DNA of 64,000 nucleotides from Helopsaltes ochotensis. Its lineage: Eukaryota; Chordata; Aves; Passeriformes; Locustellidae. The stretch spans positions 924,233-988,232 of the forward strand of contig VXBM01000017.1 in the NCBI GenBank assembly GCA_013400155.1, in the 5' to 3' direction. The first letter of the stretch is position 1. Each line of letters opens with the position of its first letter. A program made the position numbers and the translations under genes. Under the pieces are notes generated by a model. That model did no database searches. It saw nothing but the letters and a program-made list of their open reading frames with translations, and was not told the origin of the DNA. Shown here piece after piece: positions 15,338 through 27,600 of this stretch.

Positions 15338-16712
15338 GTTGGGTTAACCTTAGTGGTCACCTGGCATCCAGCCAGAGCTGCTGTATCACTACCCCTCTAC
15401 AGCTGGACAGAGAAAAGAAAATATTAAAAAAGGGTCAAGATAAAGACAGGGAGAGATCACTCAGCCATTACTGTCACAAGCAGATTCAGTTTGTCAAATA
15501 ATTAACTNNNNNNNNNNNNNNNNNNNNNNNNNNNNNNNNNNNNNNNNNNNNNNNNNNNNNNNNNNNNNNNNNNNNNNNNNNNNNNNNNNNNNNNNNNNNN
15601 NNNNNNNNNNNNNNNNNNNNNNNNNNNNNNNNNNNNNNNNNNNNNNNNNNNNNNNNNNNNNNNNNNNNNNNNNNNNNNNNNNNNNNNNNNNNNNNNNNNN
15701 NNNNNNNNNNNNNNNNNNNNNNNNNNNNNNNNNNNNNNNNNNNNNNNNNNNNNNNNNNNNNNNNNNNNNNNNNNNNNNNNNNNNNNNNNNNNNNNNNNNN
15801 NNNNNNNNNNNNNNNNNNNNNNNNNNNNNNNNNNNNNNNNNNNNNNNNNNNNNNNNNNNNNNNNNNNNNNNNNNNNNNNNNNNNNNNNNNNNNNNNNNNN
15901 NNNNNNNNNNNNNNNNNNNNNNNNNNNNNNNNNNNNNNNNNNNNNNNNNNNNNNNNNNNNNNNNNNNNNNNNNNNNNNNNNNNNNNNNNNNNNNNNNNNN
16001 NNNNNNNNNNNNNNNNNNNNNNNNNNNNNNNNNNNNNNNNNNNNNNNNNNNNNNNNNNNNNNNNNNNNNNNNNNNNNNNNNNNNNNNNNNNNNNNNNNNN
16101 NNNNNNNNNNNNNNNNNNNNNNNNNNNNNNNNNNNNNNNNNNNNNNNNNNNNNNNNNNNNNNNNNNNNNNNNNNNNNNNNNNNNNNNNNNNNNNNNNNNN
16201 NNNNNNNNNNNNNNNNNNNNNNNNNNNNNNNNNNNNNNNNNNNNNNNNNNNNNNNNNNNNNNNNNNNNNNNNNNNNNNNNNNNNNNNNNNNNNNNNNNNN
16301 NNNNNNNNNNNNNNNNNNNNNNNNNNNNNNNNNNNNNNNNNNNNNNNNNNNNNNNNNNNNNNNNNNNNNNNNNNNNNNNNNNNNNNNNNNNNNNNNNNNN
16401 NNNNNNNNNNNNNNNNNNNNNNNNNNNNNNNNNNNNNNNNNNNNNNNNNNNNNNNNNNNNNNNNNNNNNNNNNNNNNNNNNNNNNNNGCCTCCCCGTGGT
16501 CTCCACCTGGGGCTGCAGGGGAATCTCTGGCCCAGTAGCTGGAGCACCTCCTGCCCCTCCTTGTGCATGGACCCATCAGCTGCTTGAGCACCACAGTCAG
16601 CAAGCACATTTCTCTGCTCTAAGCAACCACCTGCTCCAAACGCATTCCAGTGCCATCTGCCCCTTGGATGAGAGAATACGCAGCCCTTACAAGAAGCTCT
16701 GGTGACTTACAC
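15338..16712. mobile_element. LTR-type avian endogenous retrovirus element, interrupted by an assembly gap
   Basis: Sequence on both sides of the N gap resembles one avian LTR family: the left part opens TGTTGGGTTAACC and includes a CAGCTGGACAGAGA-like block and a GGTCAAGATAAAGACAGG stretch. The right part carries CACCTGGGGCTGCAGGGGAA and GGAGCACCTCCTGCCCCTCC. I recognise these from repeats common in passerine and other neoavian genomes, but cannot name the subfamily. The 5' TG suggests an LTR border. The right border is estimated and no target-site duplication could be confirmed. No retroviral coding region is visible. Orientation is not assigned. Confidence 0.6.
15508..16487. other. Assembly gap (980 N)
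   Basis: Run of 980 N bases. Open frames reported across it are artefacts of unknown residues. Its position inside a high-copy LTR-like element is the likely reason for the gap. Confidence 0.99.
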
Positions 16713-19700
16713 TAGAGTGATATTATCCATGGGCCCCCAGTCATGAGACAAGAGAAGGAAAGGGCAAGTACTTATTAGAGCAGGGAATTATTCATATTTG
16801 GCTATTAGAGATAAAAATCCCCCAAAACTGCTCTCTACTCTTAAGTAACTTCAACAAATTTCATAAGGAAGGCTTTCCTACACACACTTGAAACATGAGA
16901 GAAAGGAGGGGAACAGCTGAAGGAAAGGCACTTATATTCAGTCAGCCTAGGCAATTGAATTCTCCTACAGTTGTGACCCTGGCACCTCATTTTCCCTTGG
17001 GCATCTTCCACTTGCCCTTTGCCAAACTTGCTGTTTGTGCTTTAAACTCACCTAGGTCATTTTAATCCTGTGAAACACTTTATTAACAACTAACTACCTT
17101 GAACTGAAACAGAGCTACTTCCTTCTGAAAATTTACACACCTGCAGCTTAAACTGAAGAGCAAGGCTTTCTGACCTAGTGGCTGACAGTACTTTTCTGGA
17201 TAAACATAGAAGAGAAGGCATGACATTTAAATGCTACACAGTGGGTGCAAATGTTTTCAATGTGCCTCTGAAGATCTCTGAACCAACAAGATCTTCATCA
17301 TGTCCCCATGGAACTGCTGCAACAGCTGCAATTACTAAGCGGCTTCAGAAGTGGAACCTCTTCCTAGTTTGTAACACAAGAACATCCCCATTCATAATAA
17401 AAGCCCTTCATTTAAAATTGCCTATAGAAAGTGTTTTTGTTTACTTTTGGGGTTTTTTTGTTTAAAATGCGCAAATCTGCTAAATATTCAGTTGTATTGA
17501 TTGATTCAGGTCTGAGGTGGGGAAGACAACATCTTTTTAAATTTCAGTAAGTAGTTTAAAACTCATTTTCCTTTCCCCTTCATACTAAGTGTGTTTGAAA
17601 AGGCAAAATCCATTTTTACCCCCCAATTTATCATCAAAACAAGCCTGACATTAATTGCATTCTGTTATTACAAGGGGAGGTCATATGTGCTTTTCTTTAT
17701 AGAGTTTGCAGCTCTTTTATAGATATTCCATGTGGGCTAAATAACATTAGGAAAGCTAAGGTCAAATCCCAGTTATTTCAAAGGAATAAAGGGAAAAATT
17801 TACAAGACATCTGGTGAGAACAGTTTATAAGGGGAAGCAAGGCTTTTCTTCTGAGATTATACCAATTGAAGCCTAAATTGGGGATGAAATCCCAAAGAGC
17901 AACACACTCCACTTGGTAAATCAATACTGCTCAGAGATGCAACAGATTTGATCCTGAATTTCAAATAGATGATAGCATCTCACATTCCAGGAAACTTCAC
18001 TACGAACACAAAGTTCTGACCTCCATAAAGCGCCTTTGGATTTTCTCTCCCTTAAGCTGTTCTCTTTCCCTGCAATAAAGCAGATGCGCTGTTCAGGGGT
18101 TTGCCACTTCCAGATCATCCCAGCTATTTGTCACCAACCCATATCTACCCTCACAGATCCATTTTCTCAGGTCTGCTGGTGTAATTGCTTGTGAAATCAT
18201 TTCCTTAAACAACTTCAAACAAAGTTATTTTCCTAGATTAAACACATTTTTCTAAGCCAACTGATTTTAACCACTGTCCATTCAGCAGCCTGGAAAGGAA
18301 GCTGATCCAGCTCAACTATCAGCCCTACCCTGGGCTCAGAGTCTGTGTTTCTCAGCTGGGTCTATTAATCCAGCTCAAGTGGCCCTACAGCTGAACATGA
18401 AACTACAGCTAAGGCAGCACTGAATCATGACTGCAGCAGAATAAGTGACGTGGAGCTGAAAATCCAATGATCCAGTACTGCCACTAAACTTTGATTGTAT
18501 AAACATAACACGGACATACACAGAGGACTTTTATGAGATACTTCCATAAATTGTGTCTGCCCATATATATTTTCTTGTAACACACACAATTGGCTAAGAG
18601 CTACTCTAGGTGTGCAAAAAGCTTTTCTCCTGAGCATTCCCTAGGCTATCTGCACCTCAAAAATAAGTTTATGCACCCACCTTGGGCTCCAAGATCATGG
18701 TGAAAGAAAGATCGTATTACATCTCTCCCACTCATCCCAAATGCCAAAAGGTAGCAGTAGATGCAAAGTTGTGGATATCTGCACCAGAGATACCAAGCTC
18801 TCAACACTGAGTGAAACAGTCATCAAGAAGTGTTAAGTTTCAGTAACTGCTAGATCTGGGCTTAATTTAATTTTTGCACTTATCTGGAGATGGTTAGTGC
18901 TATCCAGACACTAATTGCTTGCTTTGCTACTCAGTTTCATGCTGACTGCCAAAGCTCTCTCCGTGTGGGAGGCAGTATGTGCGGCTGAGACCCTGCTAAC
19001 CCATCCAGAGATGGGCACCAGCACTCAGCCTCTCACCTCTACGTGCTCCACCTCATGAGTTGTAATACCGCCTGCAAATGCATTAGCAATGTCTTCTTTT
19101 ACAGGTTATATGGCAGAACAGATGCTGGGTGTCAGGATGATAAATGACCCAATTTTGGCAATCCTAAAATACAGGAAGAGTGATATAGGAATGAGTGCAG
19201 CATATTACAAACTATACAACCCAGAAAAAAACCCCACCACCTAGTCTACAAACAGGAAGTTTCAAACTTTGCACTAATTCTTATTAACATGAAAAAACAC
19301 AACTCTCTGAACCACAGACAACTATGTGCAGTTGCTCAAAATTCTGCACAATAAATGGCCAATTCTCCACATTCTTTGAAACATTGACTGCAGCTATATA
19401 CATTGTCTGTTTTTAAAAAGGCGTTCTATTACTTTGCCTTACATGAAAGGTAGAACATTAAGGCTCTCTAATCAGATCTTTTCCCCTTAGAAAACTTAAG
19501 GTTATCCAGCAGTTTCATTAAATTTCCATATTAAAAGATGTCATGTCATACAATCTTCATCATCTTTTAAGTGACACTATAGAGATGGGGAAAAAAAAAA
19601 AACCCAAAAAAAACCCACAAAATCCAATCCTGTCTGTGTGGCACAGAAGGAGAAAGAAAAGTAAATGTGGCTTTTTCCTTTTTGTTTTCCTCTATCTCCT

Positions 19701-22384
19701 TTTAAAGCATAATTAGGTGGTCCCTCTTCTCCCTCTCTTATTCAATAATTCCTCTTTTGTTCCAGGGGAGAAATCTGCTGGGAATCCTGCCGGGAGTTCA
19801 CTTTGGATGAGCTTAAAAACTGCTGATATTAGTCCTTCTCAATAACTGTAGCACCAAGCTACAACAGTGTTCATACATCAAATCTGCATTACTGCTTTAA
19901 TTATTTCATATTTTCATCAGTCTCCTTCTAATACTCTACCTCCTGTAATACTATTTCCATTGCTGGGGAATCTGAACCTGGAGTTTATGCATCTTCCATA
20001 ACTTTGCAATTAAGTAGCTTGGTATGACATCTTTCTCCCCAAAAAACACAGGTTATTCAACTGGCTTCTTTATGGATGCTAAAGATATGGTGGACAACTT
20101 CCTCTCCTTTCTCTCGGCAATTTAGTCAACTATTAGGAATATAACACGTTGCCTAGATTCTTTCCTTTTCAGCCTTGTCCCCAAATATCTATTTAAAGAC
20201 TATGATCTATTATTTGCATGGCTTGAAGTTAGAGGAAAAACGGCCAGCTGAAATATCTATAGCCTGTAGGTTTGCCTCAGGCTAAACCATCTCCTGTACT
20301 AGTAGTCAAAGCAAGTACCATCTCATTTATTAAAGATGTGTTGCATTCACAGATCTCCAGCAGCTGCTGTGGGGTTAACTGCATTAAAGATAAACTATGG
20401 TCAACCATTTAGGATGAGGTTCACATCAGACTTTTGTGCTCCCATCTCAAAAAACTGGTTAGAAAGAAACAAAGTTAGATTCTTAAATTCTTTTTTTATA
20501 TGAACACCTAGAATTACTTAGAAATATCATCTAGAAATCAAGGCCTCAAAAAAGCAAGGATAACACAAACAGGCCCAAGTTCACAGATCCCAGTCCAACT
20601 ATAAGATAATCAGAACAAATGGAGTAAGATCATGATCAAAGCTTACCCTTTAGACTAGTGTCCTTAATTTAGCCATTTGGATTTAAAGGTAACTGTGGCA
20701 ATGTCCTTTCCACAACTATAGGTAATATTGGATCCAGCATGAGAGGACATTGTGCTGCCTTACAGTGACCCAAGTAGCAGTGTTCAGCACATCAATATTC
20801 CTCAGCCTGCTACAAAACAGAGATAACACACCAGGATCTGTAGGAAAAGAGCTGGAACATCTCCAAGTTGCATTCAGACGAGAACACTACTAATCACAGA
20901 TCTTTACCACAGCATCACCCTGTGTACTTCAAGGAAGCTACACAAAGACTAAAAGTCAGACAGGCCCAGGCCTGAACCCAAGAAGGTCCCACAGCTTTCT
21001 TTCTGGATACGGCGCTGGAATCTGGAAGGTAGAAGTATATTTAGCCCTTTCCTGAGAATTGATTTCTAATGGCCCCATTTCTGCTCTGGTGCTTCTCAGG
21101 CCAAGTCTTTAAGAACAGGGGGAGATTTTCCTTTCCTGCCGTGCTACTCTCTAGGGCTATGTGTTCAGACAACAGAGTCCTGAATTGCTTTTAGAACATT
21201 CTCCAAAACCCTCCAACTTTATAAAGCAAGGGCAGAGGCCAACCAGCCCAAAATTTCATAGATTTGATGAGAAAAATCACTATGCGAACAGTCTGCATGG
21301 TACCAGGGAAAAACATTGCGAGTGACCTCAGGATGCTCCCAGAGCAGAGAATTTACACCTACATGCCCTCTTGTTATAGGGCCTTTTGTGTTAAAAATTG
21401 TGAAAAATTCTTAAAGAACAAAAATAACAAAGAAACAAACCCAACCCAGAAAACCTCCATTGGTAGTTTTTTCTACAACCTTTATTTCAGCATCCAGCTG
21501 TCTTTAGCTGAGAAGTTCCCTCAGCATCTCAGCTAAGAACACCAACATCTGGATTTATCTGATCAAGAAACCTGGAAACATGATGCTAGAAAAGCCCTCA
21601 AGTTTACAGCTGAAAGTTTCAGCTCACCATTCCTGAAATAAGTAGTTTTCTGAAAATGCTGAAGTGAACATTTAATAGAGCAGCCAGACAGTCAATGGGA
21701 ACAAGACCTGCTTGCAGTAGTCAAGGATCTGCTCCTTAGCCCTGGGCAGGGGAGAGGGAGGGGGGAACTCAATTCTTTACATTAATTCAAGTGTACTTTG
21801 TCATGAATAAGATACAGAGACCAATGATACTCGGGCAAGAAGGGCAAAAGATAAAGCTTGAGAGAAAACTACTTGATTAATTTCAAAGTAGAAAATATTT
21901 ATCTTCTGATAGTTCTGCAATAGTAACTTTTCCTCTATTGTTCAGGATGACTAATATACTACAGATACTATATTTTATCTGATGGATACAGATTCCGTAC
22001 AGTGAGAGCTACTCCTTGCAGTATTAGTGAAGAGGCGCATGCTGATAAACTTGGAGATGGTCTCATTCTGAAGCTCAGGCAAACCACAAATCAGCTTACT
22101 CATAAAAAGGCAGCTCTTAAATTGTGCATGGAAATCTTACTTATAAACTTTGTAATAAGCTAAAATTTTACCAATATTATGCCTGACACAATGTGGTTTC
22201 AAGTCACACAAATCAATCAGAACTAGGACAACTTTGATATGTCAAGAAACAACAGTTGCATTATATAATTTTCTTAAGCTATATGTATATTTAAAATTAA
22301 ACAGGACAGTATTGAGAAGTGGGTTTCTGCAGTTCTAGTCTCTTCTTCAGCTTATACATTTTTCCTTCAGTTTTATGGCCAAGA

Positions 22385-22640
22385 GCCTACACTAGAACCT
22401 GGATTCATTTCTCAGCTCTGCAGTTTAACTCCTGAAGGGCCTCTGTCAGTAATTTAACCTTTTTTAAGCCAGGGTCTCAAATACTTCTGTACCTGTCAAC
22501 TCAATTGCTCTGTCTCTGAAGAGCAGTGATAAGTACCATCATGTCTTGCTTTTGCTTGTCTCACCAGACAGCAAATTTTTTGAGCAAGGACTGATTCTTA
22601 ATAAGTGTCAATACAGCACCTAGCATGCTGAGGTCCTGAC
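22385..22640 (+). repeat. Ancient MIR-family SINE relic
   Basis: Sense-strand MIR core is readable: AACCTGGATTCATTTCTCAG, GCTCTGCAGTTTAACTCC, CAGTAATTTAACC, followed by the retroposon tail AGCAAGGACTGATTC then CAATACAGCACCTAGCATGC. Divergence is high and there are several indels. Such relics are shared across amniotes and can carry conserved regulatory function. Confidence 0.5.
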
Positions 22641-24059
22641 AGTTGGCTAAACCAAACAAAACACCGTAACTTCTTTTCCCTCCACTATCACAAGAAACTC
22701 CAAAATTGCTTGATTACATATGAGCATTTATGTGAAAGAAGGCAGCTAATCTTGCAGCTAAACAGAGGGAGGGCTTCATGCATCAACCACCAAGCTCTAC
22801 TCCACCTCTACTTGCAGTGCAAACCAGGTTGTTGTGTGCATCGAGTGGAGGAAATTCTGCTCAGCAGGGGAGTCACCATGCACGTTCCAGAAGAATCAAG
22901 CACAAGAAATAGTTTTTGCACTGAAGCAAGTTCAGGACCAATGATTTTGAGTGATTTTAAAAGATGACCCAACCTGAGTCCTCTGCACAAAAGCAGGATG
23001 TATTTTCTAAGCCCACTACAGCAGATACAACAACACAGAAAGTGATCGAGATAGGCCAGAGTTAGAAGATCCTCCCTACACTTGTTACTGGCCACCATGG
23101 CAGAATTACAAAATAACAGCCTGGGGTGCACAACAGGTAAAATGAGATGCATTAAGTGTTCCTTCTGGCTTTATTTCCCAGCTTAGATGGCAAAAGAAAT
23201 AAGACAATTAATGATATTTAGCCTAATATCAGCTTCTGGCTACAAAGATATAGAATTTTCTATAGGCACTGCTGCTCCCCACCACACAGCAATGGAATTA
23301 CAATCAGTTGGGCTCATTGCAGATTGCTCCTGACAGCAGCTTGATTTAAGGCATACCTGAGATATTCCACTAAATATTTGACCAATATATTCTGAAGACA
23401 ACTACACATCTGTTCTACTCAAATCTTCCTAAGAAGGTCTACATTCTTCCTTTCCAGTTGTTACTGTGTCTTGGACCCTCAGCGTTTTTCAAGAGATGAA
23501 GCCCTTGCTTTTCAGCACTGTGATTATAATCACCCAAGTAACAAAAACCGTGAAGCATATAAAATTATGGCCTCTTTTTCAAATGAGATACTTGATTCCT
23601 TTCATCAAATTCATGGCAAAACAGTTACTTGAGTTTTCAATGCCACAATTTCGATTTCCAATTGATCTGGCAAATTACAGAGACATAGAAAAGGAAAGTG
23701 TGTAAAGTCTCCTTAAAACAATTTCCCTAATTTTCATTCAAATACTAGCATTCAAAAACATACCACAATACATCCATGCTAGAAATCACATTCTATTGGT
23801 AAGACTTGAAATTCTTATCCAGCACAAACAAAAATCTCTTTCCAAAGATCCCATCAAGAAATGATCCCATCAAGGAATCACAGAAAAAGCCTGAGGCAGG
23901 CACACAAATTCTACGAGTGAGTTAAAATGCCTGTTAAATATTACAATCGAATACTGCAAGGATTCATGAAAATATATTAAAAGTTACCATGTAATTTTGC
24001 CAAGATAATTTTCTGTGAACTTCCACTTTTTTTTCATGCCTGAGTCCCTGCAGTTATTT

Positions 24060-24480
24060 TTCTAACATTTTTTTTACTCATATCAGAAATTAATATGGCT
24101 CATCAGAGCAGCTTTGGTGTGATGGTTCTGTGCTAAGATAATACTCCATGTATAATAATTTACATTAAATCTTTTTGCTAAATACATATTGTTCCCATCA
24201 GTGAACAAACAGCCTATCCAAACATCCAGATAATTTGTTTTAACAACATGTTACTGTTCTCGGGTAATGCAACAAAGCAGGCAATCACAGATGAGCGAGC
24301 AATATGCCAATAAAATTGAAAGAAATAAATTAGTATCATGGTAACACATGTGTCTTCACAATTAATAAATTCCACTCCATCAGTCTGTGATTTAATTATG
24401 CATTATGTATAGGGCTACCATGAATCATTCATGTATTCTGTTAACTAAATGGCTAGATACAACGCTTATGATGAGAATAT
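24060..24480. promoter_or_regulatory. Candidate conserved enhancer-like block
   Basis: AT-rich, non-repetitive, with clustered motifs of developmental factors: TTTAATTATGCATTATG (homeodomain/POU), CACAATTAATAAA, ATAAATTAGTATC and several TAAT cores. No open frame and no repeat match. Called only by texture; conservation could not be tested. Confidence 0.25.
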
Positions 24481-24526
24481 TTAAATAAGTGTTCACGAAG
24501 AGAAAGACCCTTAATTTTTAGTTCCA

Positions 24527-24618
24527 AGGGGGGTTTTTTGAGGTAAAAGGGGTCTTTTGGGGTGTTACCTGGGTTTTTGGAGGGGGAATTGGGTGTTTTG
24601 TTCTGTTTTGGGGTTTGG
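24527..24618. repeat. G/T-rich block with many G-runs
   Basis: Alternating G and T runs (AAGGGGGGTTTTTTGAGG, GGTCTTTTGGGGTG, GGAGGGGGAATTGGG, TTTTGGGGTTTGG). Several runs of three or more G occur within 90 bases, enough for a G-quadruplex on the plus strand. Confidence 0.75.
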
Positions 24619-27600
24619 ATTTTTATTAAAAAGGATATACATTTTGGCCAGACAACATAGCTTTCTTTTTGCTTCAGAGGTAATGGAGTGAGTTTTTACT
24701 GCAACCATCCACAGCTAAGGGTACTAACCAATTCTTTAATGTGCTCCTTTTCAGGAAATCTAACTCTGCCCAATGTCTGCCAGCAGAACCCTAAATGAGG
24801 TTGCTCAAAGTCCTGTGTCTCCTGTGGTCTCCTCTTTCTCCTCACACTCCATTGCTCCCTTCTGTGAAGAACCATCTCTGTCAGGACTGCCCATCTCTTG
24901 ACAAACTGACAGGGCTGCAGATTGAGATGTAATGTTTCCTACAGAGGAGGAAGGCACACACAACAGGTGCAGAACACCATGTGGGCAGTCAGAACTATAG
25001 GACTTGTATCTAGAGCAGTGGAAAACAGTAATACTCTGTCATTCTCTGCTTGAAGGAATTACTTGGTTCCTTACTTTCACGCCTGATGAAGGGGCTCACC
25101 CTTTCACATTGTCTGCTTTAAAGATCACTCTAAGAGTATTTTGTTTAACTAAAGTGAGTTACAGATGAAACACTGATACAAGGATACATGACTATTCAGG
25201 ATTTTCTACTTGTCACTAAGACCAAAGTTATCTGAAATCACAGTAGAATTCAACAGGATCAGGCATTTTAAGAGGCAGGAAATGCTTGAAAAGGCAAAAT
25301 AAGAGCAGAAGGTGCCCTTCCACCCGTCATTTACGGCAGATTTTCCTCTAGTCCCATTAGACTACAGAACAATTTTGTGAAGACAAACTATCTATTTTTT
25401 GAATATGGCATGGACAAAGGGTTCTGAGATTTCAGTCGTATGATAAAAAATTGGATATTTCTACATGTCTTTTGAAAGTTTATCCAGATTGATCCTCCAT
25501 TTCTAGTGAGTTTTACTGAATAGAGCAAGAAAATGCTGTGACTCCACTTCTTGACTAAGGCTGATAGTCTAAGGAGATTTGGAGCCTCTTATGTTAAACT
25601 CGGCAATAAAACGCCATGTGTGACCATTATTTATGTATTTGAACAGGAACTAAGGGAAAAAATTGGCTGAAGTTAAACCTGCATTTGTTGGCCTTCATTT
25701 GTCCAGAAATACTAAAACATATTACCAATAATACATCCTGTCCTAAGTTGCAAAGTAGAAATACAGTCTGCTCCGACCCTCCACTCAAGCAGTTTTATCT
25801 GAAACATCCTGGCTTAAAAAAACCTCCAGATCCTTATACAACACATTGCATCAGGCATAAGCAATCTGCAGCATGTCCCCAGTACAGAACACTCCTATCT
25901 CTAAGGCTCCAGTACTCCTTGCAATCTAAGTACTGTCCTGCAAGTCTCCAGGGAGGGAGTAGCAGGGGACCACCTCCTCTCTCACCTAACAAGCAGCTTT
26001 CCTTTTCTGATATTCCTAAAGCTATCTTCCTGGGCAGCCTTCTAGTCCTGAAGAAGGCAGAGGAACAGAACATACCTCACTCTTCCACTGCTGGTTTCCT
26101 CACTAGGTGCACTGGCAGCAAAAGCTTGGTGGACCTGCCCCAGTTAGAGTCAGCTAGTAAAGGATGGCTCCAAAACACAGCAGGTATGGCTGAGGCCAGT
26201 TTGCAGTTTCTGCATAAAACAGGAAGGTAAACACCTCAGAAAGGGAATACATGTTCACATCTAGAAAATATACTCTGGTGCATTGCCATTTTAAGGGCAG
26301 TAGGGGGGATCCCCATGTGTGTTTAATAAAAGTTGCAGAGCTAGTGTCAGATGACAGTAGTAATTTCAACTGTGTAACTGCTGCAAAGAGCCTGGAGGAT
26401 CAGGAGAAATTTTATACACTGAGAAAGAAGCAATTATTTTGGGAGAGGGAGTGAAAACCATAACTTATCAACCGGACACATATTCGGGGATTTGAGGATT
26501 ATCTAGTTCCTAGTTCCAGCAAACCCTAAGGTTGAATCCAGTTTGAGCACTTCAAAGTTTGAGGAATGCGGGAAGCATCTTCTCTTCAACAGCCTGGTCC
26601 TTGAAAGAACAAAGCCTGAGTTCCATTAGAATGCTCCTACAAGTATGTCTGGAAACCCACAGACCATGAGACTCAATGCAGGACTCTGAATCAAAGGAAC
26701 ATTCTGAATATCTGGAAAGGATTAACAACACAGCCTACATACTATGGGGGGAATAACTAGAAGGGGAAAGTGCTGGACTCATAACAATTGCCAGGGCTCA
26801 GTTTGTGTCAACAGTTAAGAACTTGTTTAGCTAACAAGGAAATCCAAAGGTGAGGTTAGTTCAGAGCCATGTAAGTTTTGGGGATATGGTTTTCAATCTA
26901 CTTCTCTCTACTTGGAGTATTTGCATGGAATAAATAAATCCACATTTTCAGCAAACTACTACTGCTGTCTTTCGAAAGGCTGGATTGTGGAATCCTTTCT
27001 AGAACTGTAAGAGGGATCAAATCTATGTGAGGCTGCAGGAGGCAGCATCTCCCTGCCCAACAGAGATGCTGCATGTTCAAGCAGAACATTATAAAAACAC
27101 AGTGAAAACTGCAGCTTAAACAGCTCTGAAGACAGACATGGAACTGGAAAAGGCTAAGATTTCACCTAAAAGAAACAATCATATACCCATCTAAACTACT
27201 AAGACCAATTTCAGTTGCAGAACATGCAACTCTTGTCAACCAGTTCATGTTGTGCTGTCAAAAAGGCAAAGCACCCAGCCTTTCTTTACAGGATGTAGCA
27301 AAAAGCCTTGCTCTATAGGTAATTAATAAAAAATCCTGACAGAGCAGAAAAAACAGACTGAACTAGCCCTTGCAAAGTCAACACCTTTCTCCACGGTAGC
27401 ATTGCCATGCTGCACATTAACTTGACCTTCTGCTCCATGGTCCATACTCATAAAGGAGGGGGATAAGGAGGAACAGCAGTAAATTTAAGAATGTGTTATT
27501 CCCATGCCCTTCTTGTTCTAATTTTGCTCTTTCTCTCCATCACCACTTTGGTTCAACAAATCTTTTCAGCTTGTTTTAATAGCACTGCAATTATCATTTA

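Noticed and set aside
15486..16607. Minus-strand frames of more than 330 codons
   Set aside because: Nearly all residues are unknown because they cross the N gap; the known ends are LTR-like sequence.
25685..26230. Open frame of 181 codons on the plus strand
   Set aside because: Longest gap-free frame in the window but low-complexity in composition, with no domain, no splice context and no partner. Frames of this size occur by chance in 64 kb.
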